Below, in pieces: positions 1 through 7,135 of a stretch of 64,000 nt of DNA; the stretch's first letter is position 1, and every line of letters starts with the position of its first letter. The stretch comes from Elusimicrobiota bacterium (GTDB lineage: Bacteria > Elusimicrobiota > Elusimicrobia > UBA1565 > UBA9628). The position numbers and the translations under genes are program-made. The DNA lies in NCBI GenBank assembly GCA_016194705.1, contig JACQAZ010000009.1, positions 103,539-167,538 on the forward strand, written 5' to 3'. A model generated the notes under the pieces. It was not told where the DNA came from, did no database searches, and saw only the letters and a list, made by a program, of their open reading frames with translations.

Positions 1-451
1 GCGCCCGGCCGCCGCGGCCGTCGCCGAGCCAGCCGAGCTTTTCGGCCAGAGCCGCGTTGAGCCAGCGGTGACGCCGCCCGTCGGTCGGATCGTACCAGCG
101 GAGCTCGACGAGGCGTGCCGAAAGCGAAGGCTCGTCTCCGGCCGCGACCGAGCGGACGAAATTCAGCTCCGGGTCTTCCTCTCGTCCGACGACGTAGTAA
201 GCCACGCTCCCATCGAGGAAACACGATTCCCCCCCGCCGCGGTAGGACAGGCCGAGCCAAAAGGACCCGGCGGGCGTGTCGACGAGAAGGGGCGCCGCGG
301 GCCCGGCCGCGCGCGAGAGATGCCTTTCCCAAAGCCCCTGCGGGCGCATCCCGCGCTCCTCGATCCAGCCGCTCGTCAGTCGGCCCGTGTCGGGGCAGGC
401 AAAGACGCTCCCGGAAAGACAAAGCAGCGCCGCCGCGACGCGCGCGATCAT
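1..451 (-). CDS. Exported hypothetical protein, 3' end outside window
   Basis: An open frame on the minus strand starts with ATG at 451 and runs off the left edge, giving about 150 visible residues. The N-terminus is a short signal peptide with a hydrophobic run of Ala and Leu ending in S-V-F-A before a Cys. That could be a type I cleavage site or a lipobox, so a lipoprotein is possible. The rest is soluble with several Trp and Cys residues and matches no family I recognise. Its ATG overlaps the TGA of the upstream gene in the sequence ATGA (451-448), so the two are probably co-transcribed and translationally coupled. Confidence 0.6.
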   Translation of the reverse strand, partial: MIARVAAALLCLSGSVFACPDTGRLTSGWIEERGMRPQGLWERHLSRAAGPAAPLLVDTPAGSFWLGLSYRGGGESCFLDGSVAYYVVGREEDPELNFVRSVAAGDEPSLSARLVELRWYDPTDGRRHRWLNAALAEKLGWLGDGRGGRA

Positions 452-1074
452 CCGAAGATCCTCTTCTCGGTGTCCCAGTCCTTGGTCGAGCCGGGCTCGA
501 CCGCCTCGGAGACCGCGCCGGCCGCCGCTCCCACGGCGCCGGCCACGGCGCCGACGACGAGCGCCGGAATGTAAAGGACGACGGCCAAGGCGATGCCGGC
601 GGCCTCATAGCCCTTGGCGCTGCCGTTGTCGGAGCGCGGCCCGTCGTAGCCGCGGCTCATCGCCCGGCCGAAGCCTTCCGACAGAAGCTTGACCGCCGGC
701 GAGAGAACCGCGTAAAACCCGAGAAGCGCCCCTTCCGAGGCGCCCTTCTTGGTCCCGGCCCAGACGCCGGTCTCGCCTTGGGCGCCCGCTCCTGAGGCGA
801 ATGCCGGCGGGGGAACGGCGGTCTCCCCGCGCGAAGAGCCCGCGCTCGCCGATATTAAGGAAGCTCCGGTCCCTCCCGCGGCGGCGTCGGCGGAGACCGC
901 CGGCGCGGCGCCGGGTTCGCCGGACTCCCCTCCGTCGTAGAGTCCCCCCCACGCCGTGCCCGAGCCTTGATCGGCCTGCAAAGTCTTTTCGAGCCCCGTC
1001 AATTCCTCGGCTCTCGCTCCGACGGCCGCCAGCAGGACCGCGGCCGCGACCACACCCAACACTTTCTTTCTCAT
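448..1074 (-). CDS. Exported Ala/Gly-rich hypothetical protein
   Basis: This encodes 208 residues starting MRKKVLGVV. The start is set by a strong Shine-Dalgarno (GGAGGTGA) 7 nt upstream and by the signal peptide that follows (residues 1-22, cleavage near A-R-A-E-E). A low-complexity Gly/Ser/Ala middle leads to a long Ala/Val/Gly hydrophobic stretch near residues 165-195 that looks like one or two membrane segments or a glycine-zipper hairpin. The C-terminus is charged (KDWDTEKRIFG). I recognise no family. It is the first gene of a two-gene unit with the gene ending beyond the left edge. Confidence 0.6.
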   Translation of the reverse strand: MRKKVLGVVAAAVLLAAVGARAEELTGLEKTLQADQGSGTAWGGLYDGGESGEPGAAPAVSADAAAGGTGASLISASAGSSRGETAVPPPAFASGAGAQGETGVWAGTKKGASEGALLGFYAVLSPAVKLLSEGFGRAMSRGYDGPRSDNGSAKGYEAAGIALAVVLYIPALVVGAVAGAVGAAAGAVSEAVEPGSTKDWDTEKRIFG

Positions 1075-1098
1075 GCGCTCACCTCCGTGCCGCACCTT

Positions 1099-1104
1099 AT
1101 TGTA
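1099..1104 (-). promoter_or_regulatory. -10 box for the 448-1074 gene
   Basis: TACAAT on the minus strand lies 24 nt before the ATG at 1074, leaving room for the visible Shine-Dalgarno. No clear -35 box was seen, so this is a modest call. Confidence 0.45.
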
Positions 1105-1219
1105 GCCGGAGGGCTCCTCGCGCGGCTGAGGCTTTCGCACCACAGGGCCGCCGCCTTTGGCTCCAGACGGGAGCGGAATCGGCCGGGCGCGATTTAGCAA
1201 CCGGATCGGTTGCTAGGAC

Positions 1220-1248
1220 TTTACATGCGCCCGGACAAGATTTATCAT
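1220..1248 (+). promoter_or_regulatory. Sigma70-type promoter, leaderless architecture
   Basis: TTTACA (1220-1225), a 17-bp spacer and TATCAT (1243-1248) precede the ATG at 1257 by only 8 nt. Transcription starting about 7 nt after the -10 box would begin at or next to the start codon, so the mRNA would have essentially no leader. Confidence 0.6.
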
Positions 1249-1256
1249 TCTAGCCG

Positions 1257-2111
1257 ATGGCCAAGGAATTCTCCCGCCGCCTCGCCGCGGCCCGCCGGGA
1301 GGCGGGCTTCAAGTCCGCCTACCAGTTCTACCACGGCAACGGCGGACGCCGGCACTTTCCCTTCACCTACGTCCACTACCTGCGCATCGAGAACGCGGGC
1401 AAGCTCCCCCGGCCGCAATGGTTGGGCCGCTTGCTGACGGGCCTCAGGCTCAGCCCGGGCGAAGCGGGCTGCCGCCGCCTGTTCCTGGCCTATCTCAAGG
1501 ACCTCCTGGGCGGCCCGGAAGCCTCCGCCCTGATCTTGGAGCCGCTCTTGTGCCGTCACGGCGCGGCGTCCGCGCCGGCGGGGGCCGAGGCCGTGCGCTG
1601 GATGAAGGCCGAGCACTCGGTGCATCTGACTCCCGCCCAGTTCAAGGCGCTGGCCTCGAGCGAGTCGGCGTATTGGTGCTCGGAGCTGCTCTGCAACGAC
1701 GGCGGCTCGTGGACCGCGGAGGAACTGGCCGAGGCCCTGGGGATCACGGCCGCCGCGGCGCAGGCGGGCCTGGCCCGGCTCAAGACCGCGGGCTTGGCGC
1801 GCAGGACCGCCGCGGGCCGCTACCGCGCACGCTGGACGGGCAAGCTCTTCACCTTCCCGGGCCGCCTCGAGGGAATGGGCCGGCATCTGGACCTGATCCA
1901 GCGCTACTGGGAGCGCATGGCCTCCCGGCGGGGAGAACGGGTTTCCGCGCGGGTCGAAGTGGTCCGCGCCGAGGCGGGGTTCATGCGGCGCTACAGTCAG
2001 ACCTTGGCGGAGACGCTCGACGCGGCCAATGCCGGGGCCGCGCAGACCAAGGGCGAGGACACCGGGCTCTACCTCATCGAAGCCGGCATCCGCAGGCTGC
2101 TGCCCTTCTAA
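1257..2111 (+). CDS. Putative DNA-binding regulator, TIGR02147/DUF4423-like
   Basis: This 284-residue cytosolic protein has no signal peptide or membrane segment. Residues about 1-85 resemble a diverged helix-turn-helix of the XRE kind. Residues about 135-195 contain a second winged-helix-like region with W-T-A-E-E-L-A-E-A-L-G-I, a pattern seen in TIGR02147/DUF4423 proteins. No sensor domain is visible. It is transcribed alone from a leaderless-type promoter, divergent from the exported gene at 448-1074. The family call is from memory of the pattern and is tentative; a transcriptional regulator is the more secure statement. Confidence 0.55.
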   Translation: MAKEFSRRLAAARREAGFKSAYQFYHGNGGRRHFPFTYVHYLRIENAGKLPRPQWLGRLLTGLRLSPGEAGCRRLFLAYLKDLLGGPEASALILEPLLCRHGAASAPAGAEAVRWMKAEHSVHLTPAQFKALASSESAYWCSELLCNDGGSWTAEELAEALGITAAAAQAGLARLKTAGLARRTAAGRYRARWTGKLFTFPGRLEGMGRHLDLIQRYWERMASRRGERVSARVEVVRAEAGFMRRYSQTLAETLDAANAGAAQTKGEDTGLYLIEAGIRRLLPF

Positions 2112-2161
2112 ACGGGGGCTGGCGAGATCCTTCCAGGGCTGTTACACTGTTGCAGGGGACC

Positions 2162-2824
2162 ATGGAGGAACTCGAAGACAAGCCGCAGCGGATTCCGGCG
2201 TGGCGCTCGGCCGTGCTGGTGGGCGCCGTCGTCCTCGTTTTGGCGGCGCCGCTCGTCGGCCTGCTGCGCCGGCGCCAGGCGGTGATCCCGGAGCGGGAGG
2301 ACGGCTTCGCTCCGATCACTCAGCTGACCGGCAGGGAGCGCGAGGTCCCGCGCTTCAAGCTCGCTCTGCCTCCCGAGCCGCCCAAGCCTAAGCCCGCGCC
2401 GCCGGCACCGGTCCTCGCCGCGGCCGTCTCGCTTCCCGCGCGCCCCGTCGCGCCGCCGCGGCCGCCCAAGCCGGTCGTCGTCCGCGCGGCGCCCGTTCCA
2501 ATGAAGAAAAGGCCGGTCGCCAGGCCCAAGCTCGCCAAGAGGAAGCCGGCGCCCAAGGTCGTCGCGGCGGCCAAGCCCGCCGCGCCTCCTGCGCCGCCCG
2601 CTGCGAAGCCGCAAGCTCAGCCCGCGCCGGTCATCCAGGAGCTCAAGTCCCCGCGCGCGTCCGTCGCGCACGGCCGCCGCGCGCTGTCCCAGCCCGAACT
2701 CGCCGAGCCGGTCGTCCCCGCGGGGAGCTCAAGGCCCGTGCCGCCCCTCTGGACCGGTCCCGCGATCATCGTCGAGCACGTGAGCCCGGGCGAAGCCGCG
2801 GCCGACGCGCCGCCGCGTCAGTAG
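2162..2824 (+). CDS. TonB-like membrane-anchored proline-rich protein
   Basis: Encodes 220 residues. A short cytosolic N-terminus is followed by one membrane helix at about residues 17-38, then by a long periplasmic region rich in Pro, Ala and Lys (roughly 60-165). This is the architecture of TonB or another envelope-spanning linker. The C-terminal 50 residues do not show a recognisable TonB fold, and no ExbBD genes are nearby, so the function is open. The start follows GGGGAC, and TACACT at 2143-2148 is a possible -10. The 3' end overlaps the convergent caspase-like gene by 7 bp. Confidence 0.55.
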   Translation: MEELEDKPQRIPAWRSAVLVGAVVLVLAAPLVGLLRRRQAVIPEREDGFAPITQLTGREREVPRFKLALPPEPPKPKPAPPAPVLAAAVSLPARPVAPPRPPKPVVVRAAPVPMKKRPVARPKLAKRKPAPKVVAAAKPAAPPAPPAAKPQAQPAPVIQELKSPRASVAHGRRALSQPELAEPVVPAGSSRPVPPLWTGPAIIVEHVSPGEAAADAPPRQ

Positions 2825-3060
2825 AGCCTGAGCCCGCGCTGGGCCGCGTGGAGCTGCGGCGTCTGGTCGCGGTTGTCGCGCCGCGCGGCCTTCTCGACGG
2901 AGGTCTTCACGTAGGAGTACAGCGATTCCATCGTCACATGCCCGGTCTCCTCGGGATCGGCCGCGCCCTTGAGCCCATTGAGCAGGTAGTAGGTAAAGAG
3001 GCCGTGGCCCTCGCGGTCGAGGGCGCCCGAGATCTGCTCGCCCGACGAGGCCGCGAGCAC
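2818..3060 (-). pseudogene. C-terminal part of caspase-like peptidase, cut off by an amber stop
   Basis: This is the same reading frame as the 3061-4131 gene, continuing straight after its TAG. The 80 residues contain L-A-A-S-S-G-E-Q-I-S-G and H-G-L-F-T-Y-Y-L-L-N-G-L. These are typical of the p10-like C-terminal half of bacterial peptidase C14 proteins, downstream of the catalytic Cys. The frame is intact to its own TGA at 2818, with no frameshift. A single base change would therefore restore a 437-residue protein. The segment could be reached by readthrough or internal initiation, but no good ribosome-binding site precedes it. Confidence 0.6.
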
Positions 3061-4131
3061 CTAGAGGCGGGACTGCGACGGCACCGCGGTGTCGACGATG
3101 TTGACCAAGGGGCGCGCGCCCTTGGCGATCACCGAGCGCCCGCCCGCTCCCGAGAAGCAGGAGTCGAGCATGACGACGACCTCCTTGGCCTTCAACGCAC
3201 CGAGCTTTTCGTAGAGGCGGGAGACGGGGTAGGCGCTCGTCTTGAGGAAGGATGCGTCGCCGTCCCATGGCACGAGGTAGGCGCTGCCGTCGGACGGGTC
3301 GGGGGCGCCGTGGCCCGAGTAGTAGAAGTAGACGCGCGAGTTCGGGGTCACGTTGCGCGGCAGCCACTCTTCGAGATATTTGGCCAGGCCCGTCCGGGTC
3401 GCCTTCTGGCCGGTCAGCACGATGACGTTCTCCTCGGGAACGCCGAGAGCCTGGAAGTACTTCTGCATGGTCTTGGCGTCGTTCTCGGCGTAGTCGGCCT
3501 TCGGGACGTTCTGGTATTTCTCGATGCCCACGACGACGGCGAAGTCGTCGGTCCTTTCCTTGTCGGTGAATTGGCCGATCTTGTCGACATCGGAGGAGGA
3601 GGCTCGCGCCGGCGCCTCGTCGGCGTCGCGCGGGGCTGGCTCCTGGTCGCGCTTCTTGGCCGAAGCCTTGCGCACCGCGAGCGCGTCGGCGATGTAGTTG
3701 AGGGTGTCGTTCTCCATCTTGACCAGCACGTCGGAGGCCAGATAAGACCCGACGGAGGTGCTCTCGACCTCGGTCGAGTCCTCGGCCAAACCCGGCGACA
3801 AGGTCACGGTCTGGCTCATGCTGACGAAACCCTGGTGGAAGTTGGCCGAGATGCTGCGGCCGAGGTCTTGGACGTACCAGCCGTTGCCGCTGTAGCGATT
3901 GAGGACATAGAGGGCAGCGGCATGAACGTCGGCCTCGGAGTCCTCGTAAGTGCGGCGCATACCGGAGCCGCGGTGCACCTGCGCCGCGTTCTGCTGGACC
4001 ATGCTCCCCATCAGCCCGCCGCCTCCGCCGGGCGTCGCGCAGCCGCCGCCTGCGCCCCCTTCTCCCAACATGGCGCCTGTCAGGGTGAAAAACAGGACGA
4101 CGGGAAACAGGAGGGCCTTCCAATTCCTCAT
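3061..4131 (-). CDS. Exported caspase-like peptidase (C14 family), truncated by in-frame TAG
   Basis: The 356 residues begin with a signal peptide (MRNWKALLFPVVLFF). A Gly-rich linker and a domain of unknown type (about 45-160) follow, then a caspase-like p20 region from about residue 195. The catalytic dyad is present: His274 in Y-Y-S-G-H-G and Cys325 in M-L-D-S-C-F-S-G. The coding frame ends at TAG (3063-3061) just after S-Q-S-R-L, where homologues continue into the p10-like part, which is still encoded at 2818-3060. The gene starts 4 nt after radical SAM gene 3 and is the last gene of that operon. It may be a true null mutation, a sequence error or a readthrough case. Confidence 0.7.
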   Translation of the reverse strand: MRNWKALLFPVVLFFTLTGAMLGEGGAGGGCATPGGGGGLMGSMVQQNAAQVHRGSGMRRTYEDSEADVHAAALYVLNRYSGNGWYVQDLGRSISANFHQGFVSMSQTVTLSPGLAEDSTEVESTSVGSYLASDVLVKMENDTLNYIADALAVRKASAKKRDQEPAPRDADEAPARASSSDVDKIGQFTDKERTDDFAVVVGIEKYQNVPKADYAENDAKTMQKYFQALGVPEENVIVLTGQKATRTGLAKYLEEWLPRNVTPNSRVYFYYSGHGAPDPSDGSAYLVPWDGDASFLKTSAYPVSRLYEKLGALKAKEVVVMLDSCFSGAGGRSVIAKGARPLVNIVDTAVPSQSRL

Positions 4132-4135
4132 GGGT

Positions 4136-5089
4136 CTATACCTCCCAACATTCGTTGGCGTGAGTTAGAAGCTTCGTATCCGTCTGCGCCTTGCGGACGA
4201 AATCGAGAACCTTCGGGTTCTTCCAAGCGGCGCCGACCTTGGGCCAGGCCTGGGCCAGAGTCTCCTTCTTGAGGTCGGCGACGGAAAACGGCAGGGCGTT
4301 CAGAAGCTTGACCTTGCCGTTGGGCACGACGAGCATCATGGCCTGCGGGCTCGCGGCACGGGTCGCCATCTCCTGCTGTATGCCCCACGGGTAGACCGCC
4401 AGCCGCGGCTTATTGGCGTGACGCTGGGCGCTTTCATTGAGCGCCTTGACGGCGCTCTCCCACTGCTCGGGCGTTGCGGCCAGAGTATCCCAAGAAAGCG
4501 CGGCGCGGCCGAGCCTCATCATCGGCCCCGTCAGGAAGGTGCGCACGGCGTGCTTGGCCGCGAGCTCGTAGACGTTGGGCGCCTCGTCGACGTTGAGCTT
4601 GGTCGGGATGAAGACCAGCTCGGGCTCGAGGCCGCGGTCGGCCAGGCGGTCGATCGAATCGAGCGCCGGCTGAAAGGCGCTGCCGGGCCGGAGCTTCTCG
4701 TGCGTCTTGGCCGAGACGCCGTCGATGGAGATCTGGACGCAAGCGACTTTGAGGGCTTTGAGACGGTCCGCCGCCTTGTCGTCGATAACCAAGCCGTTGG
4801 TTTCTATTTTTATCTCGACGCCGCCCTCGTGGAGGATCTCGAAGATTTCCCACACATGCGGGCATTCCATCGGTTCGCCGCCGCCGAAGGCGACATAGGC
4901 GATGCCCATTTTGACGATCTGGCGGGCAAGATCAAGAGCCTGGTCGCGGGAGAGTTCGTCCTTCCAGCCGCTGGAGGGTCCGGATTCTTCGCAGCAGTGG
5001 AGGCAGCGGCCGGTGCAGCGGTTGGTCAGCTGCCAGGCGAGAAAGAGGGGGGCGCCGTAGTCTCCCACGGACGCCCCCCTCCGGTGCAT
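4136..5089 (-). CDS. Radical SAM enzyme 3 of the PQQ-like cluster
   Basis: This 317-residue radical SAM protein carries the cluster motif C25-x3-C29-x2-C32 (C-T-G-R-C-L-H-C) and the SAM-binding motif G-G-G-E-P. It also has K-I-E-T-N-G and V-Q-I-S-I-D-G strand motifs like those of PqqE/SPASM enzymes. The C-terminal region keeps the SPASM-like frame (V-V-P-N-G-K-V-K, A-D-L-K-K-E-T-L-A-Q-A-W) but lacks the cysteines that would hold auxiliary clusters. Its ATG overlaps the stop of the 38-residue peptide gene in TGATG, so peptide and enzyme are translationally coupled. The most direct inference is that it modifies that peptide. It is a paralogue of the two other radical SAM genes in the operon. 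Confidence 0.85.
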   Translation of the reverse strand: MHRRGASVGDYGAPLFLAWQLTNRCTGRCLHCCEESGPSSGWKDELSRDQALDLARQIVKMGIAYVAFGGGEPMECPHVWEIFEILHEGGVEIKIETNGLVIDDKAADRLKALKVACVQISIDGVSAKTHEKLRPGSAFQPALDSIDRLADRGLEPELVFIPTKLNVDEAPNVYELAAKHAVRTFLTGPMMRLGRAALSWDTLAATPEQWESAVKALNESAQRHANKPRLAVYPWGIQQEMATRAASPQAMMLVVPNGKVKLLNALPFSVADLKKETLAQAWPKVGAAWKNPKVLDFVRKAQTDTKLLTHANECWEV

Positions 5090-5205
5090 CAGGTGAACCG
5101 AATGTAAGGCTGGGCCATCACGCGCTCGGAGACTTCCTCAAGACAAGGGGTCTCCCAGTCGAGCTTGGCGGCCTTCGCATCCAACACCGTCTTCTGGTCG
5201 TTCAT
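5089..5205 (-). CDS. PqqA-like ribosomal precursor peptide (38 residues)
   Basis: A 38-codon gene with a strong Shine-Dalgarno (AGAAGGAGA) 5-6 nt before ATG 5205. The peptide begins MNDQKTVLDAK and ends with T at residue 38. Residues 16-25 read D-W-E-T-P-C-L-E-E-V, matching the W-x-[KT]-P-x-x-E-E pattern of PqqA-type precursors. The tail contains V-M-A-Q-P-Y-I-R-F-T. The PqqA crosslink pair Glu-x3-Tyr is not present: the residue four before Tyr34 is Met30. Cys21 follows the conserved Pro. The gene lies between two radical SAM genes with a PqqD-like gene in the same operon. This supports a substrate role by context; no cleavage site or product can be read from sequence. Confidence 0.75.
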   Translation of the reverse strand: MNDQKTVLDAKAAKLDWETPCLEEVSERVMAQPYIRFT

Positions 5206-5243
5206 TTGATTCTCCTTCTGGTCGGTACCGTCCGTACTGCCGA

Positions 5244-6206
5244 TCAGACCACGACCGGCAAATCGTTCTCCAGCATGACCCAGCGGTTGGCCTCGGCCAA
5301 GCGCTCCTCGCTCGCAGCGGCGGCCGCAAGCCCCGCGACGACCTTCGGGTGCGACCACGCCTCGCGATACGCGGCCCAAGCATCGCGCAGGCTTTGCGTC
5401 TTCAAATCGGCGCACAGATACGGCAGGGGCGCGCTTACCTTGACCTTCCCGTCCGGCAGCACGAGCAAAGTTCCCGAGGGCTCGGTCGTCCGCGCTTCGA
5501 GCTCCTCTTTCAAAGAGAACGGCCTGAAGCAGAGCTCCATGCGGCCGGCGAGCTCGTTTTCCTTTCTGACGAGCAGATTATAAAACTTTTCGTACTCCTT
5601 GCCATCGGGGCAAAGCCTATCCCAGAGCTTGGCGGCCGTCCCGAGGCGCATGAGGCGACCGGTGTTGAAGCGGAAGGCGCCGAGCTCGAGCGCGAGGTCG
5701 ATGACTGCTTCCGCCTCATGGATGTTGATCTTGGACGGCGCGAAGGTGATCTCGAGGGGCAGGCCGGCTTTCACCACCGCCCTCGCCGCCTTCTTGACCC
5801 TGCCGAGGTCGCCGCCGGGCCTCTGTCTCGCGTAAACGGCTTGGGTGGCGCCGTCGATCGAGACCTGCACCGAACGGATGGCCGCCTTCGGCAACCGAGC
5901 GGCCTGAGCCTCGGAGAACCTATTGCCGTTGGTCTCGATCTTGAGCAGGACGCCGCCGTCGGCGAGGCGCTGGGCGAGCTCGAAGAAATGCGGCGCGATC
6001 GTCGGCTCCCCCCCCACGACCATGACGTAAGGAATCTGCGCCGCGACGATCTGGTCGGCAAGCGCCAGCGCTTCCACGCGTGTGAGCTCGCCCGCAAGCG
6101 CCTTGCCCGGCGCGGAGTCCGTGCAGCAATGCAGGCAAGCGAGATCGCAATCCCTGGTCAACTGCCAGGTGATCATCGCAGGTGCTGCGAGAAAGTCGAT
6201 CTTCAT
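5244..6206 (-). CDS. Radical SAM enzyme 2 of the PQQ-like cluster
   Basis: This encodes 320 residues from MKIDFLAAP. The start is set by its ATGA overlap with the UbiA stop and by alignment with the other two paralogues. The radical SAM motif is C20-x3-C24-x2-C27, followed by V-G-G-E-P, K-I-E-T-N-G and V-Q-V-S-I-D-G. The C-terminal SPASM-like block (V-L-P-D-G-K-V-K ... C-A-D-L-K-T-Q-S-L) keeps only one of the usual cysteines. It lies 38 bp upstream of the precursor peptide gene. By family and context it should act on the peptide or its product; the reaction is unknown. Confidence 0.83.
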   Translation of the reverse strand: MKIDFLAAPAMITWQLTRDCDLACLHCCTDSAPGKALAGELTRVEALALADQIVAAQIPYVMVVGGEPTIAPHFFELAQRLADGGVLLKIETNGNRFSEAQAARLPKAAIRSVQVSIDGATQAVYARQRPGGDLGRVKKAARAVVKAGLPLEITFAPSKINIHEAEAVIDLALELGAFRFNTGRLMRLGTAAKLWDRLCPDGKEYEKFYNLLVRKENELAGRMELCFRPFSLKEELEARTTEPSGTLLVLPDGKVKVSAPLPYLCADLKTQSLRDAWAAYREAWSHPKVVAGLAAAAASEERLAEANRWVMLENDLPVVV

Positions 6207-7135
6207 TTGCCCGCCAGAATGGCCAAAGCGAAGACGCTCGTCGAGACGGCGTAGCAGAGAACGATGTACTTCACGGCGGGCACGAACTGCCGCGGGGTGT
6301 CCCAGGTCGTCCAAGCGGCCTGCGCGCTCGAGATCCAGAGCGGCGCGCCGCAGATGGCCGCCACGGCGGTCAAGGACGGAAAGGCCCCAAACATCGAACC
6401 CAGAAGCGCCACGAGCAGGCCGGCGGCTGCCAAAGCGAGATAGACATAGACTCCGCGCTGGCGGCCCAGGCGAACGACGAGGTTGCGCTTGCCCACGAGC
6501 CGGTCCTGGTGGAAGTCCGGTATGTTGTTGACGACGGCCAGCGCCATGATCAGAAGGCCGGGAACCAGGGAAGCGAACAGGGCGCCGAAAGAAAACCGGT
6601 GCGTGTGAAGGTGAAGGCTTCCCAAAGTCATCCAGGGGCCGTAGGAGAGACCGATCACGAGTTCACCCAAGCCTCGGTAAACCCAGCGTATCGGGGGGCC
6701 AACGTACCAAACAGCGGCCGCGCCCCCCAAGAGGGTGTAAAGAACAATCGGCCATCCGCCATCCTTTGCGAGATAAAGGCCGATTGTCGCGGCGGCGCTG
6801 AAAGCGCCGACGCCTACGTTGAACATCCACTCCGGGATATATTCGTCGTCGCTTGGATTGAAGACTCGGTCCGTCCCCATCTTCGCGTCGAAATACTCGT
6901 TGAACGCCTCGACCCCGACGACGGAGAGGAAGATGCCCAACAAGCCCAGCCAGAAAATGCCGGCCTTGAATTGATGCTCGACGCCTTTGGCCCACGCCGC
7001 GCCGAGGAAGTAGGGCAGCAGACCCGCGTACAGGAAGAACCGATAGCGCACGACCGAGGCGACCTTGAGCGCCAGCGGCTGATCCGCCGGGGCGTGAGGC
7101 GCTTGGAGCGCGTCGGGTATTACAGTTCCACCCAT
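6203..7135 (-). CDS. UbiA-family polyprenyltransferase (MenA-like)
   Basis: A 310-residue integral membrane protein with about eight to nine predicted helices. Both Asp-rich motifs of UbiA prenyltransferases are present. The first is N79-E-Y-F-D83 with D89, the second D207-F-H-Q-D211 followed by R-L-V-G-K-R-N and V-V-R-L-G, the block typical of MenA/UbiA enzymes. These bind Mg-diphosphate of a polyprenyl donor and place the chain on an aromatic acceptor. The gene overlaps the radical SAM 1 gene by 16 bp and radical SAM 2 by ATGA, so it belongs firmly to the operon. No other menaquinone or ubiquinone gene is in the window, so its acceptor may be the peptide-derived product rather than a classical quinone precursor. 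Confidence 0.85.
   Translation of the reverse strand: MGGTVIPDALQAPHAPADQPLALKVASVVRYRFFLYAGLLPYFLGAAWAKGVEHQFKAGIFWLGLLGIFLSVVGVEAFNEYFDAKMGTDRVFNPSDDEYIPEWMFNVGVGAFSAAATIGLYLAKDGGWPIVLYTLLGGAAAVWYVGPPIRWVYRGLGELVIGLSYGPWMTLGSLHLHTHRFSFGALFASLVPGLLIMALAVVNNIPDFHQDRLVGKRNLVVRLGRQRGVYVYLALAAAGLLVALLGSMFGAFPSLTAVAAICGAPLWISSAQAAWTTWDTPRQFVPAVKYIVLCYAVSTSVFALAILAGK

Noticed and set aside
3061..3063. Stop-codon reassignment or pyrrolysine at TAG in the caspase-like gene
   Set aside because: TAG ends several ordinary genes in the window (for example those ending at 14986, 20705 and 57070), and no pyrrolysine gene or insertion element is seen.
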